Shown here: in pieces, positions 1-6,351 of the stretch | Layout: each line of letters starts with the position of its first letter | Position numbering within the stretch: the stretch's first letter is position 1 | DNA from: an uncultured Ruminococcus sp. | GTDB taxonomy: Bacteria; Bacillota; Clostridia; Oscillospirales; CAG-272 | NCBI GenBank assembly: GCA_900551005.1 | Contig: URUL01000083.1 | Coordinates: 1 to 8,293, forward strand | Length of the DNA: 8,293 nucleotides | Direction of reading: 5' to 3' | Notes under the pieces: generated by a model | What the model was told of the DNA's origin: nothing | The model's database searches: none | Seen by the model: the letters and a program-made list of their open reading frames with translations, nothing else | Made by a program: the position numbers and the translations under genes

Positions 1-265
1 AACGCTGACAGAGCCGAGGCGCTGAGCGCGCTTGGGTAAGGCGGGAACCTCTGCCGTATCGGCAGGCACGGAGCAAAGTCGAGCAGACAACCCGTGCATT
101 TGAGCCTGTACTCCTGTCTTTGCCTGCGGTCGGACGATTCACTCGATATGTTCGCACAGGAGGGTATATATTGTTCGCGCTTTGGCAAAGCGGGAAATGA
201 CAGGGAGATTTCTAAGAGGGAACGGCTTAGATGACTTTTGGTACTTTTGGTCATGCAAAAGTACG
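1..265. other. Hairpin-rich non-coding stretch, possible part of a structured RNA
   Basis: No gene is recognisable here on either strand. Successive inverted repeats can be read directly: 14-18+19-22 with 26-29+31-35 (loop TGA, one bulged G, one G-T pair); CTGCCG-TAT-CGGCAG (51-65); GCACGG/CCGTGC (66-71/92-97); CTCCTGT/ACAGGAG (111-117/156-162), extendable by three pairs past a two-base bulge; CGCTTT-GGC-AAAGCG (178-192); TCTAAG/CTTAGA (211-216/226-231); and the 241-264 hairpin listed separately. The 111-118 arm could instead pair with GACAGGGAG at 199-207 with one extra base, giving two exclusive folds. This density suggests structured RNA, cut by the left edge. I compared it from memory with RNase P RNA, tmRNA, 6S, SRP RNA and common riboswitch cores and found no diagnostic motif. 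The strand is unknown. Confidence 0.35.
234..264. repeat. Tandem 9-bp repeat leading into a perfect 9-bp inverted repeat
   Basis: ACTTTTGGT occurs twice head to tail (234-242 and 243-251). The second copy overlaps the left arm of a perfect inverted repeat, GTACTTTTG (241-249) and CAAAAGTAC (256-264), with loop GTCATG. No T-run follows on either strand, so it does not look like an ordinary intrinsic terminator. It may be a dispersed intergenic repeat, an mRNA hairpin or a protein-binding site. Confidence 0.6.
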
Positions 266-308
266 TAAATCACAAAGCAATCCTTTCAGTCCTTCTCCGC
301 TTTTTTGG

Positions 309-353
309 CATATCGGCGGATAAGTTTTCATATGGCGGGTAAAATATGAAAAC
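309..353. repeat. Imperfect direct repeat plus 10-bp inverted repeat before the SIMPL gene
   Basis: CATATCGGCGGATAAG (309-324) is repeated imperfectly as CATATGGCGGGTAAAA (329-344), offset by 20 bp, about two helical turns. The second copy lies inside a perfect inverted repeat, GTTTTCATAT (324-333) and ATATGAAAAC (344-353), with a 10-base spacer. The right arm ends one base before the AAAGGAGG ribosome site. It could be an operator, or an mRNA hairpin set against the ribosome site. The symmetry is directly visible; the function is inferred. Confidence 0.5.
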
Positions 354-361
354 AAAGGAGG
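354..361 (+). promoter_or_regulatory. Ribosome binding site that sets the SIMPL gene start
   Basis: AAAGGAGG is near-perfect and lies 11 bases before the ATG at 373. It lies downstream of the alternative in-frame ATG at 346, which has only a weak GGCGGG upstream. The site therefore favours the later start, which also gives a standard signal peptide beginning MKKY. Confidence 0.8.
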
Positions 362-372
362 ATATTCAAAAA

Positions 373-990
373 ATGAAAAAATATATTACTCGAATCTTTA
401 GTATGCTTTTTGTATTCATTCTGATTTTCGCCTGCACATGCTCACTTTTTGCCGCATATGATTCTGTTGAAAAGGTTACCGTAACCGGAACAGGCACTGT
501 TCTTATACCTGCAGACAGGATGACGCTCGGCTTCTGTATCGAAACGCATGCGTCAAGTGCAGACACGGCAAAGGAAAAGAACGATGCAGCGCTCTCCGCT
601 ATAAAGGAAGCCTTTCCTGATATCGCCGAGGAATCCTACTATAGCGAAAACGATCCGCGCTCGCGCAAGTATACCGTTTCGCGTTGCTTGCTGCTCACGT
701 CTTCCAATGTTGGCTCCGCAGAAGAAATCATTGAAAAGCTCACGGAAAACGGCGCCACATCTGTCAATTGCATCTGTTACTCGGCAAGCGATATGAGCAG
801 CTATGAAAAAGAGGCTCTGCGCCTCGCAATAGAAGATGCAAATTCCAAGGCAGAAGCCCTCGGGCTTTCACTGAAGCTCTCCGAGTTCAGTGATTACGGC
901 TGTATGCGTGCATGCGATATGTCATGCATCGACACAGCGGGAAATATCCGTATCGAATGTAATATTTCGGCAGTATATACGCGAAAATAA
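373..990 (+). CDS. Exported SIMPL-domain (DUF541) protein, Cys-rich
   Basis: This 205-residue protein has a basic start (MKK...R) and a hydrophobic segment at about residues 9-27, ending in LFAA, a plausible signal peptidase I site. IFAC at 18-21 is a poor lipobox. The mature part opens with VTVTGTGTV (35-43) and carries ALRLAIEDANSKAEALG (148-164), both typical of the SIMPL/DUF541 family, whose members are periplasmic or surface proteins of unclear biochemical role. The mature region contains eight cysteines (55, 105, 133, 135, 177, 181, 185, 196), including a C-x3-C-x3-C cluster, which is high for this family and may indicate disulfides. An in-frame ATG lies nine codons upstream but is poorly supported. 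The gene seems monocistronic: the next promoter starts 33 bases after its stop, and I see no strong terminator between. Domain call fairly sure; function unknown. Confidence 0.85.
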   Translation: MKKYITRIFSMLFVFILIFACTCSLFAAYDSVEKVTVTGTGTVLIPADRMTLGFCIETHASSADTAKEKNDAALSAIKEAFPDIAEESYYSENDPRSRKYTVSRCLLLTSSNVGSAEEIIEKLTENGATSVNCICYSASDMSSYEKEALRLAIEDANSKAEALGLSLKLSEFSDYGCMRACDMSCIDTAGNIRIECNISAVYTRK

Positions 991-1022
991 CGGTAAATAT
1001 CAAAAAATATCGGCTTTCCCTC

Positions 1023-1051
1023 TTGCAAAATCAAAAAAACTGTGATATGAT
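1023..1051 (+). promoter_or_regulatory. Sigma-A promoter of the pheST operon
   Basis: TTGCAA (1023-1028) and TATGAT (1046-1051) are separated by exactly 17 bases, with a TGA just before the -10 box that makes an extended -10 element. Transcription would begin near 1058, upstream of the whole T-box leader. This fits transcription-attenuation control of the synthetase genes. Confidence 0.8.
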
Positions 1052-1099
1052 ATAAAAAAGATAAGTAAAATGCTGTGAAAAAGCGGCGTTTGCCGATAT

Positions 1100-1310
1100 A
1101 TATGCGAAAAAGAGAGGCTTGTCACAGGCTGAAAGCAAGCCCGCATATGAGCAGATTGCCTTTCGCTTTGGAGCTTTTGTCGTGAAAATAAGTAGCGGCA
1201 GACGCAGGGCTTGCGTTACAAGCCGCAGAGTGCCCGCCTTTGCGGGAATTCGGGTGGTACCGCGGAATTCTATCTCCGTCCCTTTATCAGGGGCGGAGAT
1301 TTTTATTTTT
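1100..1310 (+). promoter_or_regulatory. T-box leader (tRNA-Phe sensing) of pheST
   Basis: The T-box signature GGGTGGTACCGCGG is at 1252-1265. Upstream, AGAGAG (1111-1116) opens stem I, followed by a GGCTTG/CAAGCC helix (1116-1121/1136-1141). TTTCGCTTTGGAGC (1161-1174) matches the usual specifier-loop context, giving a likely specifier UUC (1162-1164, Phe) followed by G. AAGTAG (1190-1195) then leads into a stem with GCGGC/GCCGC (1195-1199/1222-1226) and inner ACGC/GCGT. The antiterminator pairs GGG (1252-1254) with CCC (1280-1282) and GCGG (1262-1265) with CCGT (1276-1279), leaving the UGGUACC bulge (1255-1261) free to bind the tRNA acceptor end. In this family, uncharged tRNA stabilises the antiterminator and allows readthrough. 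The specifier choice is consistent with the downstream Phe-tRNA synthetase. Confidence 0.93.
1272..1310 (+). terminator. T-box attenuator terminator before pheS
   Basis: CTCCGTCCCT (1274-1283) pairs fully with AGGGGCGGAG (1289-1298), with one G-U pair and loop TTATC, and is followed by a T-rich tract. Its 5' arm shares 1276-1282 with the antiterminator, so the two structures exclude each other. Confidence 0.92.
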
Positions 1311-1375
1311 CCGTCTTATTTTCCCGCATATCAGGCATAAAGAAAAATAAATTATCAGAATCGGAGGAACATAAC

Positions 1376-2386
1376 ATGAAAAAACTGCTTGAAGAAATAA
1401 GAAAAAGAGCAAAAAGCGAGTTTGATTCCGGTGCCGATGCGGAAACCTTCCGCATCAAGTATCTCGGAAAAAAAGGCGAGCTTACGGCTGTGCTCCGTCA
1501 GATGGGTACGCTTTCCGCTGAAGAGCGCCCCGTGATAGGCGGACTTGCAAACGAAGTACGCGCCTATATTGAGGATCTCATTGCAAAAAAAGCCGCAGAG
1601 GTGAAATCCGCGGCAATCATGTCAAAGCTCGTATCGGAAAAGCTCGATGTCACAGTACCCGGTACTCCTGTAGCGTTTGGTCGCCGTCATCCGCTTTCGC
1701 AGACGGAAGAGCTGATGCGCGATGTATTTACGGGCATGGGCTTCACCATAGCGGAAGGCCCCGAAGTCGAATACGACTACTACAATTTCGAGGCGCTCAA
1801 TCTGCCGAAAAATCATCCCGCACGCGATACGCAGGATACCTTCTATATCACAGATAATATACTGCTCCGCTCGCAGACATCTCCTGTACAGGTCCGTGCC
1901 ATGGAGCAGAGCAAGCCGCCGATACGCATAATCTCCCCGGGCAGAGTTTACCGCGCCGACCCGGCGGATGCGACACATTCGCCTATCTTCCACCAGATGG
2001 AAGGTCTTGTAGTCGACAAGGGCATCACCATGGGCGATCTCAAGGCTACTCTCGAGCTTTTCGCGCAGAAAATGTTCGGTCCGGAGACGAAAATTCGCTT
2101 CCGTCCGCACCACTTCCCCTTCACAGAGCCTTCAGCCGAGGTCGATGTTTCGTGCTTTGTCTGCGGAGGAGAGGGATGCCGCGTATGTAAGGGAGAAGGC
2201 TGGATCGAGATACTCGGTGCCGGCATGGTACATCCCTTCGTACTTTCAAACTGCGGCATCGACCCGGAGGTTTATTCCGGCTTCGCATTCGGTATGGGCA
2301 TAGAGAGAATCACCATGTGCCGCTACGGCATGGATGACCTCCGCCTGCTCTATGAAAACGATATGCGCTTCCTCAGCCAGTTCTGA
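1376..2386 (+). CDS. pheS: Phenylalanyl-tRNA synthetase alpha subunit
   Basis: This is the catalytic subunit of the cytosolic alpha2-beta2 class II synthetase that charges tRNA-Phe. The 336 residues match the family length. The N-terminal ~85 residues look like the tRNA-binding coiled coil. The core follows: RRHPLSQ (103-109), NFEALNLPKNHPARDTQDTF (137-156), motif 2 around RIISPGRVYRADPADATHSP (184-203) and motif 3 GFAFGMGIERI (302-312). A C-x2-C-x4-C-x2-C cluster (260, 263, 268, 271), as in Bacillus-type PheS, precedes GWIEILGAGMVHP. The start is set by CGGAGG eight bases before the ATG; the frame is open further upstream, but that part lies inside the T-box leader. pheT follows after 21 bases in the same operon. 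Confidence 0.98.
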   Translation: MKKLLEEIRKRAKSEFDSGADAETFRIKYLGKKGELTAVLRQMGTLSAEERPVIGGLANEVRAYIEDLIAKKAAEVKSAAIMSKLVSEKLDVTVPGTPVAFGRRHPLSQTEELMRDVFTGMGFTIAEGPEVEYDYYNFEALNLPKNHPARDTQDTFYITDNILLRSQTSPVQVRAMEQSKPPIRIISPGRVYRADPADATHSPIFHQMEGLVVDKGITMGDLKATLELFAQKMFGPETKIRFRPHHFPFTEPSAEVDVSCFVCGGEGCRVCKGEGWIEILGAGMVHPFVLSNCGIDPEVYSGFAFGMGIERITMCRYGMDDLRLLYENDMRFLSQF

Positions 2387-2407
2387 AAGAAAGGTAGGTA
2401 AAAAGAT

Positions 2408-4858
2408 ATGATCTTATCAATGAAATGGCTTTCCGATTTTGTGGATTGCTCAAATATAGATATCAAGAAATATTGCGACAGAATGACGGACACGGGCTCC
2501 AAGGTCGAGGGCTATGAGCACATCGGAGATGAAATAGAAAACGTCCGCGTCGGTCTTATCAAGAAGATAGAGCAGCATCCTGATGCGGAACGCCTTGTCA
2601 TCTGTCAAGTGGACATGGGCTCGCGCATGCTCCAGATAATAACAGCCGCAAAAAATGTTTTTGAGGGAGCTTATGTGCCCGTGGCAATGTCTCCCAAGGG
2701 AGAAAAAATGGTGGCAAAGCTCGCACATGGCGTTGAAATAACAACAAGCAAGCTCCGCGGTGCCGTTTCCGAAGGTATGTTCTGCTCCATAGATGAGCTG
2801 GGGCTCACACCTCACGATATGCCTTTTGCCGCCACAGACGGTATACTTATCCTCAATGATGAAGATCTCGACGGCAGAAGCTATGCCCCGGGTGATGATA
2901 TCTGTGATGTTCTCGGCATGCGCGATACGGCTGTTGAGTTTGAAATAACACCCAACCGCCCCGATTGCCTTTCCGTCATAGGCCTTGCAAGAGAAAGCGC
3001 GGCAAGCTTCGATCTGCCTCTCAAGCTGAGTACACCTACTGTAAAGGAATCAGGCGATGATATAAAGAATTATCTTGATGTTTCTGTCTCCGATACAGAA
3101 AAATGCATGCGTTACAGCGCACGCGTGATCAAGAATGTCAAGATCGCTCCCTCACCGCTGTGGCTGAGAATGCGTTTGCGCGCAAGCGGTATTCGCCCTA
3201 TCAATAATATCGTCGATATCACAAACTATGTCATGCTCGAATACGGCCAGCCGATGCACGCCTTCGATTATTCCTGCCTCACGGGCAAGAAGATAGATGT
3301 CCGCACGGCAGGCAATAAAGAGGAATTTGTTACGCTGGATGATGCAAAGCACGAGCTTACCTCTGATATGCTCGTCATAGCGGACAGCGTGCGTCCCGTC
3401 GCCATAGCAGGTGTCATGGGCGGTGCGAATAGCGAGATCGAAGATACGACGACTACCGTCGTTTTCGAATCTGCCGCTTTCCTCGGAAGCTCCGTTCGTA
3501 CTACGGCAAAGAAGCTCAATATGCGCACGGAAAGCTCTGCCCGCTTTGAAAAAGGGCTCGACTGCGAGCAGACGGTAACCGCGCTGGAGCGTGCATGTGA
3601 GCTTGTCAATATGCTCGGTGCAGGCGAAGTCGTAAACGGCATGATAGACGTTTATCCGCATAAGAAGGAAATCGCCACCGTCAAATTCGAGCCGGAAAGA
3701 ATGAACCGCTTTCTCGGTATCAATATCACAAGAGAAGAAATGGTAAAGATACTCGAAAAGCTCGATTTCAAGGTGGAAGGCGATGTTATCACTGTTCCCT
3801 CCTATCGGGACGATGTGCGCATGATGAACGATATCGCAGAAGAAATCGTGCGTATCTACGGCTACAATGAAATAGAATCCGGCGCGATGACCGTTCCCAT
3901 GCTCGTAGGCGGACTCACAGCCGAGCAGAAATTCAAAAAGGATCTCCATGCGCTTCTCTGCGGTTTCGGTCTTTGGGAAATATGCACATATTCCTTCATG
4001 TCCGCAAAGCTCTATGATAAGATAGGGCTTGCCGCCGACGATCCGCGCAGAAAATCTGTTGAGATCATGAATCCTTTCGGTGAAGATACAAAGACGATGC
4101 GCACCATGGCACTGCCCTCCATGCTCTCCATACTCGAGCTGAACTGCAAAAACAAGAGCGCAGAGCATGTAGCTCTATATGAGCTTGCAAAGGTATTCGT
4201 CCCGCGTGAAAACGTTGTGACAAACATTCATGGGCTTGAGGGCGTTCTTCCCGACGAGAGAGTAAAGATAAGCATAGGACTTTATAACTCCGGCAGCTTT
4301 TATAAGATCAAAGGCATCTGCGAAGGCATACTCAAGTTTGCCGGCATAGAAAAAGTTTCCTTCAAGTCAAATGCAAATGAGCCTACCTTCCACTCCGGCA
4401 GATGCGCCGATATTTATACCTCTGATGGTGTTTGCCTCGGAACATTCGGTGAGCTCCATCCCGTCATAGCAAGAGAAAATTACGGTTTTGATGCTCCCGT
4501 CATGCTCGCGGAGCTTGACCTTGCCGAAATATTCAGCCATGCCAAGAAGGAATATAAGTACCGTCCGATACCGAAATTCCCCGCTACAACGAGAGACTTC
4601 TCATTCGTATGCGATAATGATATAGAAGTCGGCACGATAGAAGATGTCATGCGTTCAAGCGGCGTGAAGCTCATCGAAGAAATAAAGCTCTTCGATATAT
4701 ATAAGGGCACTCAGCTTCCCGAAGGAAAGAAGAGTGTTTCATTCTCCGTATCGCTTCGTGCTCCCGACCGTACACTCACAGTTGAAGAGGCAGATAAAGC
4801 GGCAAAGAAGATTCTGAGCACCATAGAGCATAAGCTCGGCATCACTATAAGAAAATAA
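2408..4858 (+). CDS. pheT: Phenylalanyl-tRNA synthetase beta subunit
   Basis: This is the partner of PheS in the alpha2-beta2 enzyme, involved in tRNA binding and in editing of mischarged Tyr-tRNA-Phe. The 816 residues are the full bacterial length. The order is: N-terminal piece; EMAP/OB tRNA-binding domain at about 44-156 (VRVGLIKKIEQHPDAERL at 46-63); B3/B4 editing region at about 215-390, with RPINNIVDITNYVMLEYGQP (263-282), GVMGGANSEI (335-344) and RTESSARFEKGLD (373-385); B5 to about 490 (VRIYGY at 481-486); a catalytic-like core to about 710; and a C-terminal FDX-ACB anticodon-binding domain from about 719 (FPATTRDFSF, 724-733; LRAPDRTLT, 783-791). AGGTAGG stands nine bases before the ATG. 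All blocks are intact, with no frameshift. Expression is co-controlled with pheS by the T-box. Confidence 0.98.
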   Translation: MILSMKWLSDFVDCSNIDIKKYCDRMTDTGSKVEGYEHIGDEIENVRVGLIKKIEQHPDAERLVICQVDMGSRMLQIITAAKNVFEGAYVPVAMSPKGEKMVAKLAHGVEITTSKLRGAVSEGMFCSIDELGLTPHDMPFAATDGILILNDEDLDGRSYAPGDDICDVLGMRDTAVEFEITPNRPDCLSVIGLARESAASFDLPLKLSTPTVKESGDDIKNYLDVSVSDTEKCMRYSARVIKNVKIAPSPLWLRMRLRASGIRPINNIVDITNYVMLEYGQPMHAFDYSCLTGKKIDVRTAGNKEEFVTLDDAKHELTSDMLVIADSVRPVAIAGVMGGANSEIEDTTTTVVFESAAFLGSSVRTTAKKLNMRTESSARFEKGLDCEQTVTALERACELVNMLGAGEVVNGMIDVYPHKKEIATVKFEPERMNRFLGINITREEMVKILEKLDFKVEGDVITVPSYRDDVRMMNDIAEEIVRIYGYNEIESGAMTVPMLVGGLTAEQKFKKDLHALLCGFGLWEICTYSFMSAKLYDKIGLAADDPRRKSVEIMNPFGEDTKTMRTMALPSMLSILELNCKNKSAEHVALYELAKVFVPRENVVTNIHGLEGVLPDERVKISIGLYNSGSFYKIKGICEGILKFAGIEKVSFKSNANEPTFHSGRCADIYTSDGVCLGTFGELHPVIARENYGFDAPVMLAELDLAEIFSHAKKEYKYRPIPKFPATTRDFSFVCDNDIEVGTIEDVMRSSGVKLIEEIKLFDIYKGTQLPEGKKSVSFSVSLRAPDRTLTVEEADKAAKKILSTIEHKLGITIRK

Positions 4859-4913
4859 AAGCTCCGAGGACAAAAAAGAACCTCAAAATCACAAAAATAC
4901 ACTTTTTCATAAA

Positions 4914-4950
4914 GAAAGCGGCAGACATGAAGCCCATGTCTGCCGCTTTT
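4914..4950. terminator. Bidirectional terminator between pheT and the convergent small membrane gene
   Basis: AAAGCGGCAGACATG (4915-4929) pairs perfectly over 15 bases with 4935-4949, with loop AAGCC. On the plus strand a T-rich tract follows (TTTTGCACTTTCTTTTT). On the minus strand the stem is followed by CTTTATGAAAAAG, a poorer tract. It lies between convergent genes, so use in both directions is likely. Confidence 0.88.
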
Positions 4951-4961
4951 GCACTTTCTTT

Positions 4962-5288
4962 TTAGTTTGCCGTCACCATACGGTCAGCCTCTTCGTCAAG
5001 CTTCTTATTTCTGAAATAAAGTGCCACGTCTATGGCGATCTCCACGAAATTGAGCACATAGAAGAAAAAGCTGAGATAAAAGAGAAAACCGGAGCTGCCA
5101 TCCACGGTCTGTATGGCCTTTCTCACAATACCGAAAGCATAGCCTATGAGAAGAAAGACCTCAAAGAAAAGGCTCTTTCCTTTTGCCGTGCGGGAAACAA
5201 AGGATTTTCTGATCGATATAGGCCATGAAAGCCCAAAGCAGAATATTGTTAAAACCTCAAATAAGTTTGTGAACATTGGTATATCCAT
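4962..5288 (-). CDS. Small three-helix membrane protein, SemiSWEET/PQ-loop-like
   Basis: This is a 108-residue hydrophobic protein with likely membrane helices at about 8-25, 40-60 and 66-92 and a charged tail (RNKKLDEEADR). FGLSWPISIRKS (18-29) followed by RTAKGKS (33-39) resembles the TM1 proline motif and the Thr/Lys/Gly/Ser linker of PQ-loop/SemiSWEET proteins, although the residue after Pro is Ile rather than Gln. Three helices in about 100 residues is the SemiSWEET size; that family forms dimers that move small solutes such as sugars. The transport role here is inference, and the substrate is unknown. AAGGAG lies seven bases before the start. The gene is divergent from a LysR regulator, an arrangement in which the regulator often controls its neighbour. 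Confidence 0.75.
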   Translation of the reverse strand: MDIPMFTNLFEVLTIFCFGLSWPISIRKSFVSRTAKGKSLFFEVFLLIGYAFGIVRKAIQTVDGSSGFLFYLSFFFYVLNFVEIAIDVALYFRNKKLDEEADRMVTAN

Positions 5289-5312
5289 TTTTTTGCTCCT
5301 TATGATAAAAAT

Positions 5313-5332
5313 CTGTTGACATCTGTTTACAT
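5313..5332. repeat. Tandem 10-bp direct repeat over the -35 of the LysR promoter
   Basis: CTGTTGACAT (5313-5322) is followed immediately by CTGTTTACAT (5323-5332), one mismatch and one helical turn apart. The first copy contains the TTGACA box. An inverted copy of TTTACAT lies at 5359-5365 as ATGTAAA and forms the -35 of the opposite promoter. This could be an operator, or may only reflect promoter consensus in AT-rich DNA. Confidence 0.5.
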
Positions 5333-5344
5333 TTATATTATAAT
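5316..5344 (+). promoter_or_regulatory. Consensus sigma-A promoter for the LysR gene
   Basis: TTGACA (5316-5321), a 17-base spacer and TATAAT (5339-5344): every consensus base is present. Transcription would start near 5351, giving an AT-rich leader of about 60 bases. Such a strong promoter for a regulator suggests it is held down by repression, possibly autoregulation. Confidence 0.88.
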
Positions 5345-5365
5345 ACCTTTGTTGCTATATGTAAA
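5337..5365 (-). promoter_or_regulatory. Sigma-A promoter for the small membrane gene, overlapping the LysR promoter
   Basis: On the minus strand, TTTACA (plus 5360-5365), a 17-base spacer and TATAAT (plus 5337-5342) give an 11-of-12 consensus match. Its -10 box overlaps the opposite -10 by four bases in the palindrome ATTATAAT. The leader would be about 42 bases. Confidence 0.82.
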
Positions 5366-5380
5366 ATATATAGTTTATAT
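5366..5380. promoter_or_regulatory. Candidate LysR-type (T-N11-A) dyad
   Basis: ATATA-TAGTT-TATAT is a perfect 5-bp dyad containing a T-N11-A spacing (5367/5379), the general form of LysR-family boxes. It directly abuts the -35 of the minus-strand promoter. The surroundings are very AT-rich, so chance is a real possibility. Confidence 0.25.
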
Positions 5381-5402
5381 CATGTATATGTCATATTGAT
5401 AT

Positions 5403-5406
5403 GGAG
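5403..5406 (+). promoter_or_regulatory. Ribosome site deciding the LysR start
   Basis: GGAG lies six bases before the ATG at 5413. The earlier in-frame ATG at 5401 overlaps this site and has no purine-rich sequence upstream. Start 5413 also gives the usual LysR opening MYISYDYYRFFYYVA. Confidence 0.7.
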
Positions 5407-5412
5407 ATTTCT

Positions 5413-6306
5413 ATGTATATCAGCTACGATTATTACAGATTTTTCTACTATGTTGCCAAATACGGCAGTTTCACGCAGGCGGCAGAAGCGCTTTATCATA
5501 ATCAACCGAACCTGACGAGAGCAATCAAAAGCCTTGAAAACAGCCTGGGCTGTACCCTTTTCGTGCGTTCAAACAAAGGAGTAAAGCTCACCCCTGACGG
5601 CGAGCGGCTTTATGAGCATGTTTCCATCGCCTTCGAACATATAAACGCAGGCGAGGAAGAGCTTTCCATGAACAAAAGCCTGGAAAACGGAATCGTATCG
5701 ATAGGTGCGAGTGAGATAGCACTGCGTTGCTTCCTTTTGCCTATTCTCAATGAATACCGTAGAAAATATCCCGGTATTCGGATAAAGATATCCAATCATT
5801 CAACGCCGCAGGCACTCTCGAGACTGAGGAGTGGTCTTGTGGACCTTGCGGTGATCACGACTCCGATGGATACCGGTGAGGATCTTGCCGAGAAAAAGCT
5901 CAAAAGCTTTTATGAAGTACCGATATGCGGTGACGCCTTCAGAGAGTTATGTGCCGACGGCGAGATAAGCCTGAAGGAGCTTTCGGAATATCCGCTGGTA
6001 TCTTTGGGAGCCAAGACCTCCACCTATGAATTCTATCTGAAATATTTTCAGAAGCAAGGCATTGACTTTGCAGTAGATATTGAGGCGGCAACTGCCGATC
6101 AGATACTGCCGCTTGTGGTGCACAATCTCGGTATAGGCTTTGTACCCGAGGAGTTTTTGGAAGAACCTCAAATGAAGCCGGTCCACCGCATTGCGCTTGA
6201 CACGCCTTTGCCCGAGCGTTCGGTCTCGCTTGTGAAAAAGCGATCCTCTGCGCTATCCTTACCCGCAAGAGAACTTGAAAAAATGATGCTTGAATACAAC
6301 CAATAA
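5413..6306 (+). CDS. LysR-family transcriptional regulator
   Basis: This 297-residue protein has the standard LysR length and layout. The N-terminal winged helix-turn-helix spans about residues 3-62 (FYYVAKYGSFTQAAEAL at 11-27, QPNLTRAIKSLENSLG at 31-46, LF.R..KG..LT.DG at 49-63). A linker helix and a periplasmic-binding-like effector domain follow at about 93-290 (GIVSIGAS at 93-100, GLVDLAVIT at 141-149, GIGFVPEEF at 240-248). Such proteins act as DNA-bound tetramers that respond to a small ligand; the ligand here cannot be told from sequence. The gene is divergent from the small membrane protein and convergent with the flavoprotein/transporter operon. Either could be a target, and autoregulation is likely given the shared promoter region. 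Confidence 0.95.
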   Translation: MYISYDYYRFFYYVAKYGSFTQAAEALYHNQPNLTRAIKSLENSLGCTLFVRSNKGVKLTPDGERLYEHVSIAFEHINAGEEELSMNKSLENGIVSIGASEIALRCFLLPILNEYRRKYPGIRIKISNHSTPQALSRLRSGLVDLAVITTPMDTGEDLAEKKLKSFYEVPICGDAFRELCADGEISLKELSEYPLVSLGAKTSTYEFYLKYFQKQGIDFAVDIEAATADQILPLVVHNLGIGFVPEEFLEEPQMKPVHRIALDTPLPERSVSLVKKRSSALSLPARELEKMMLEYNQ

Positions 6307-6344
6307 AAAAACGGCTGCCTATTTTTCATAGGCAACCGTTTTTT
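6306..6344. terminator. Bidirectional terminator between lysR and the transporter gene
   Basis: AAAAAACGG-C-TGCCTAT pairs with ATAGGCA-A-CCGTTTTTT across loop TTTTC, with a single C/A mismatch. The flanking A-run and T-run provide a U-tract on either strand. It sits between the LysR stop codon, which it overlaps by one base, and the stop of the convergent transporter gene. Confidence 0.9.
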
Positions 6345-6351
6345 ATTTAGC

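Noticed and set aside
1..39. Possible C-terminal tail of a gene, reading NADRAEALSALG then TAA
   Set aside because: Only twelve residues are visible and the same bases form a clear hairpin at 14-35, so the reading cannot be told from chance.
305..333. Promoter TTGGCA...TCATAT for the SIMPL gene
   Set aside because: The 17-base spacing is right but the -10 box matches only three of six bases.
346..372. Upstream in-frame ATG giving a nine-residue longer SIMPL protein
   Set aside because: It has a weak ribosome site and lies in an inverted repeat; the strong AAAGGAGG precedes the ATG at 373 instead.
1119..1340. Open frame of 73 residues in the leader
   Set aside because: It lies entirely within the T-box structures and has no start signal or recognisable protein.
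2153..2197. Cys cluster in PheS as a novel zinc-finger insertion
   Set aside because: Bacillus-type PheS proteins carry the same C-x2-C-x4-C-x2-C segment, so it is ordinary for Firmicutes.
3152..4168. Long open frame (338 codons) antisense to pheT
   Set aside because: pheT is a full, conserved gene on the other strand; the antisense frame has no recognisable domain and is a codon-bias shadow.
4866..4884. GAGG...CCTC hairpin after pheT as a terminator
   Set aside because: The stem is only four base pairs; the 15-bp stem just downstream is the obvious terminator.
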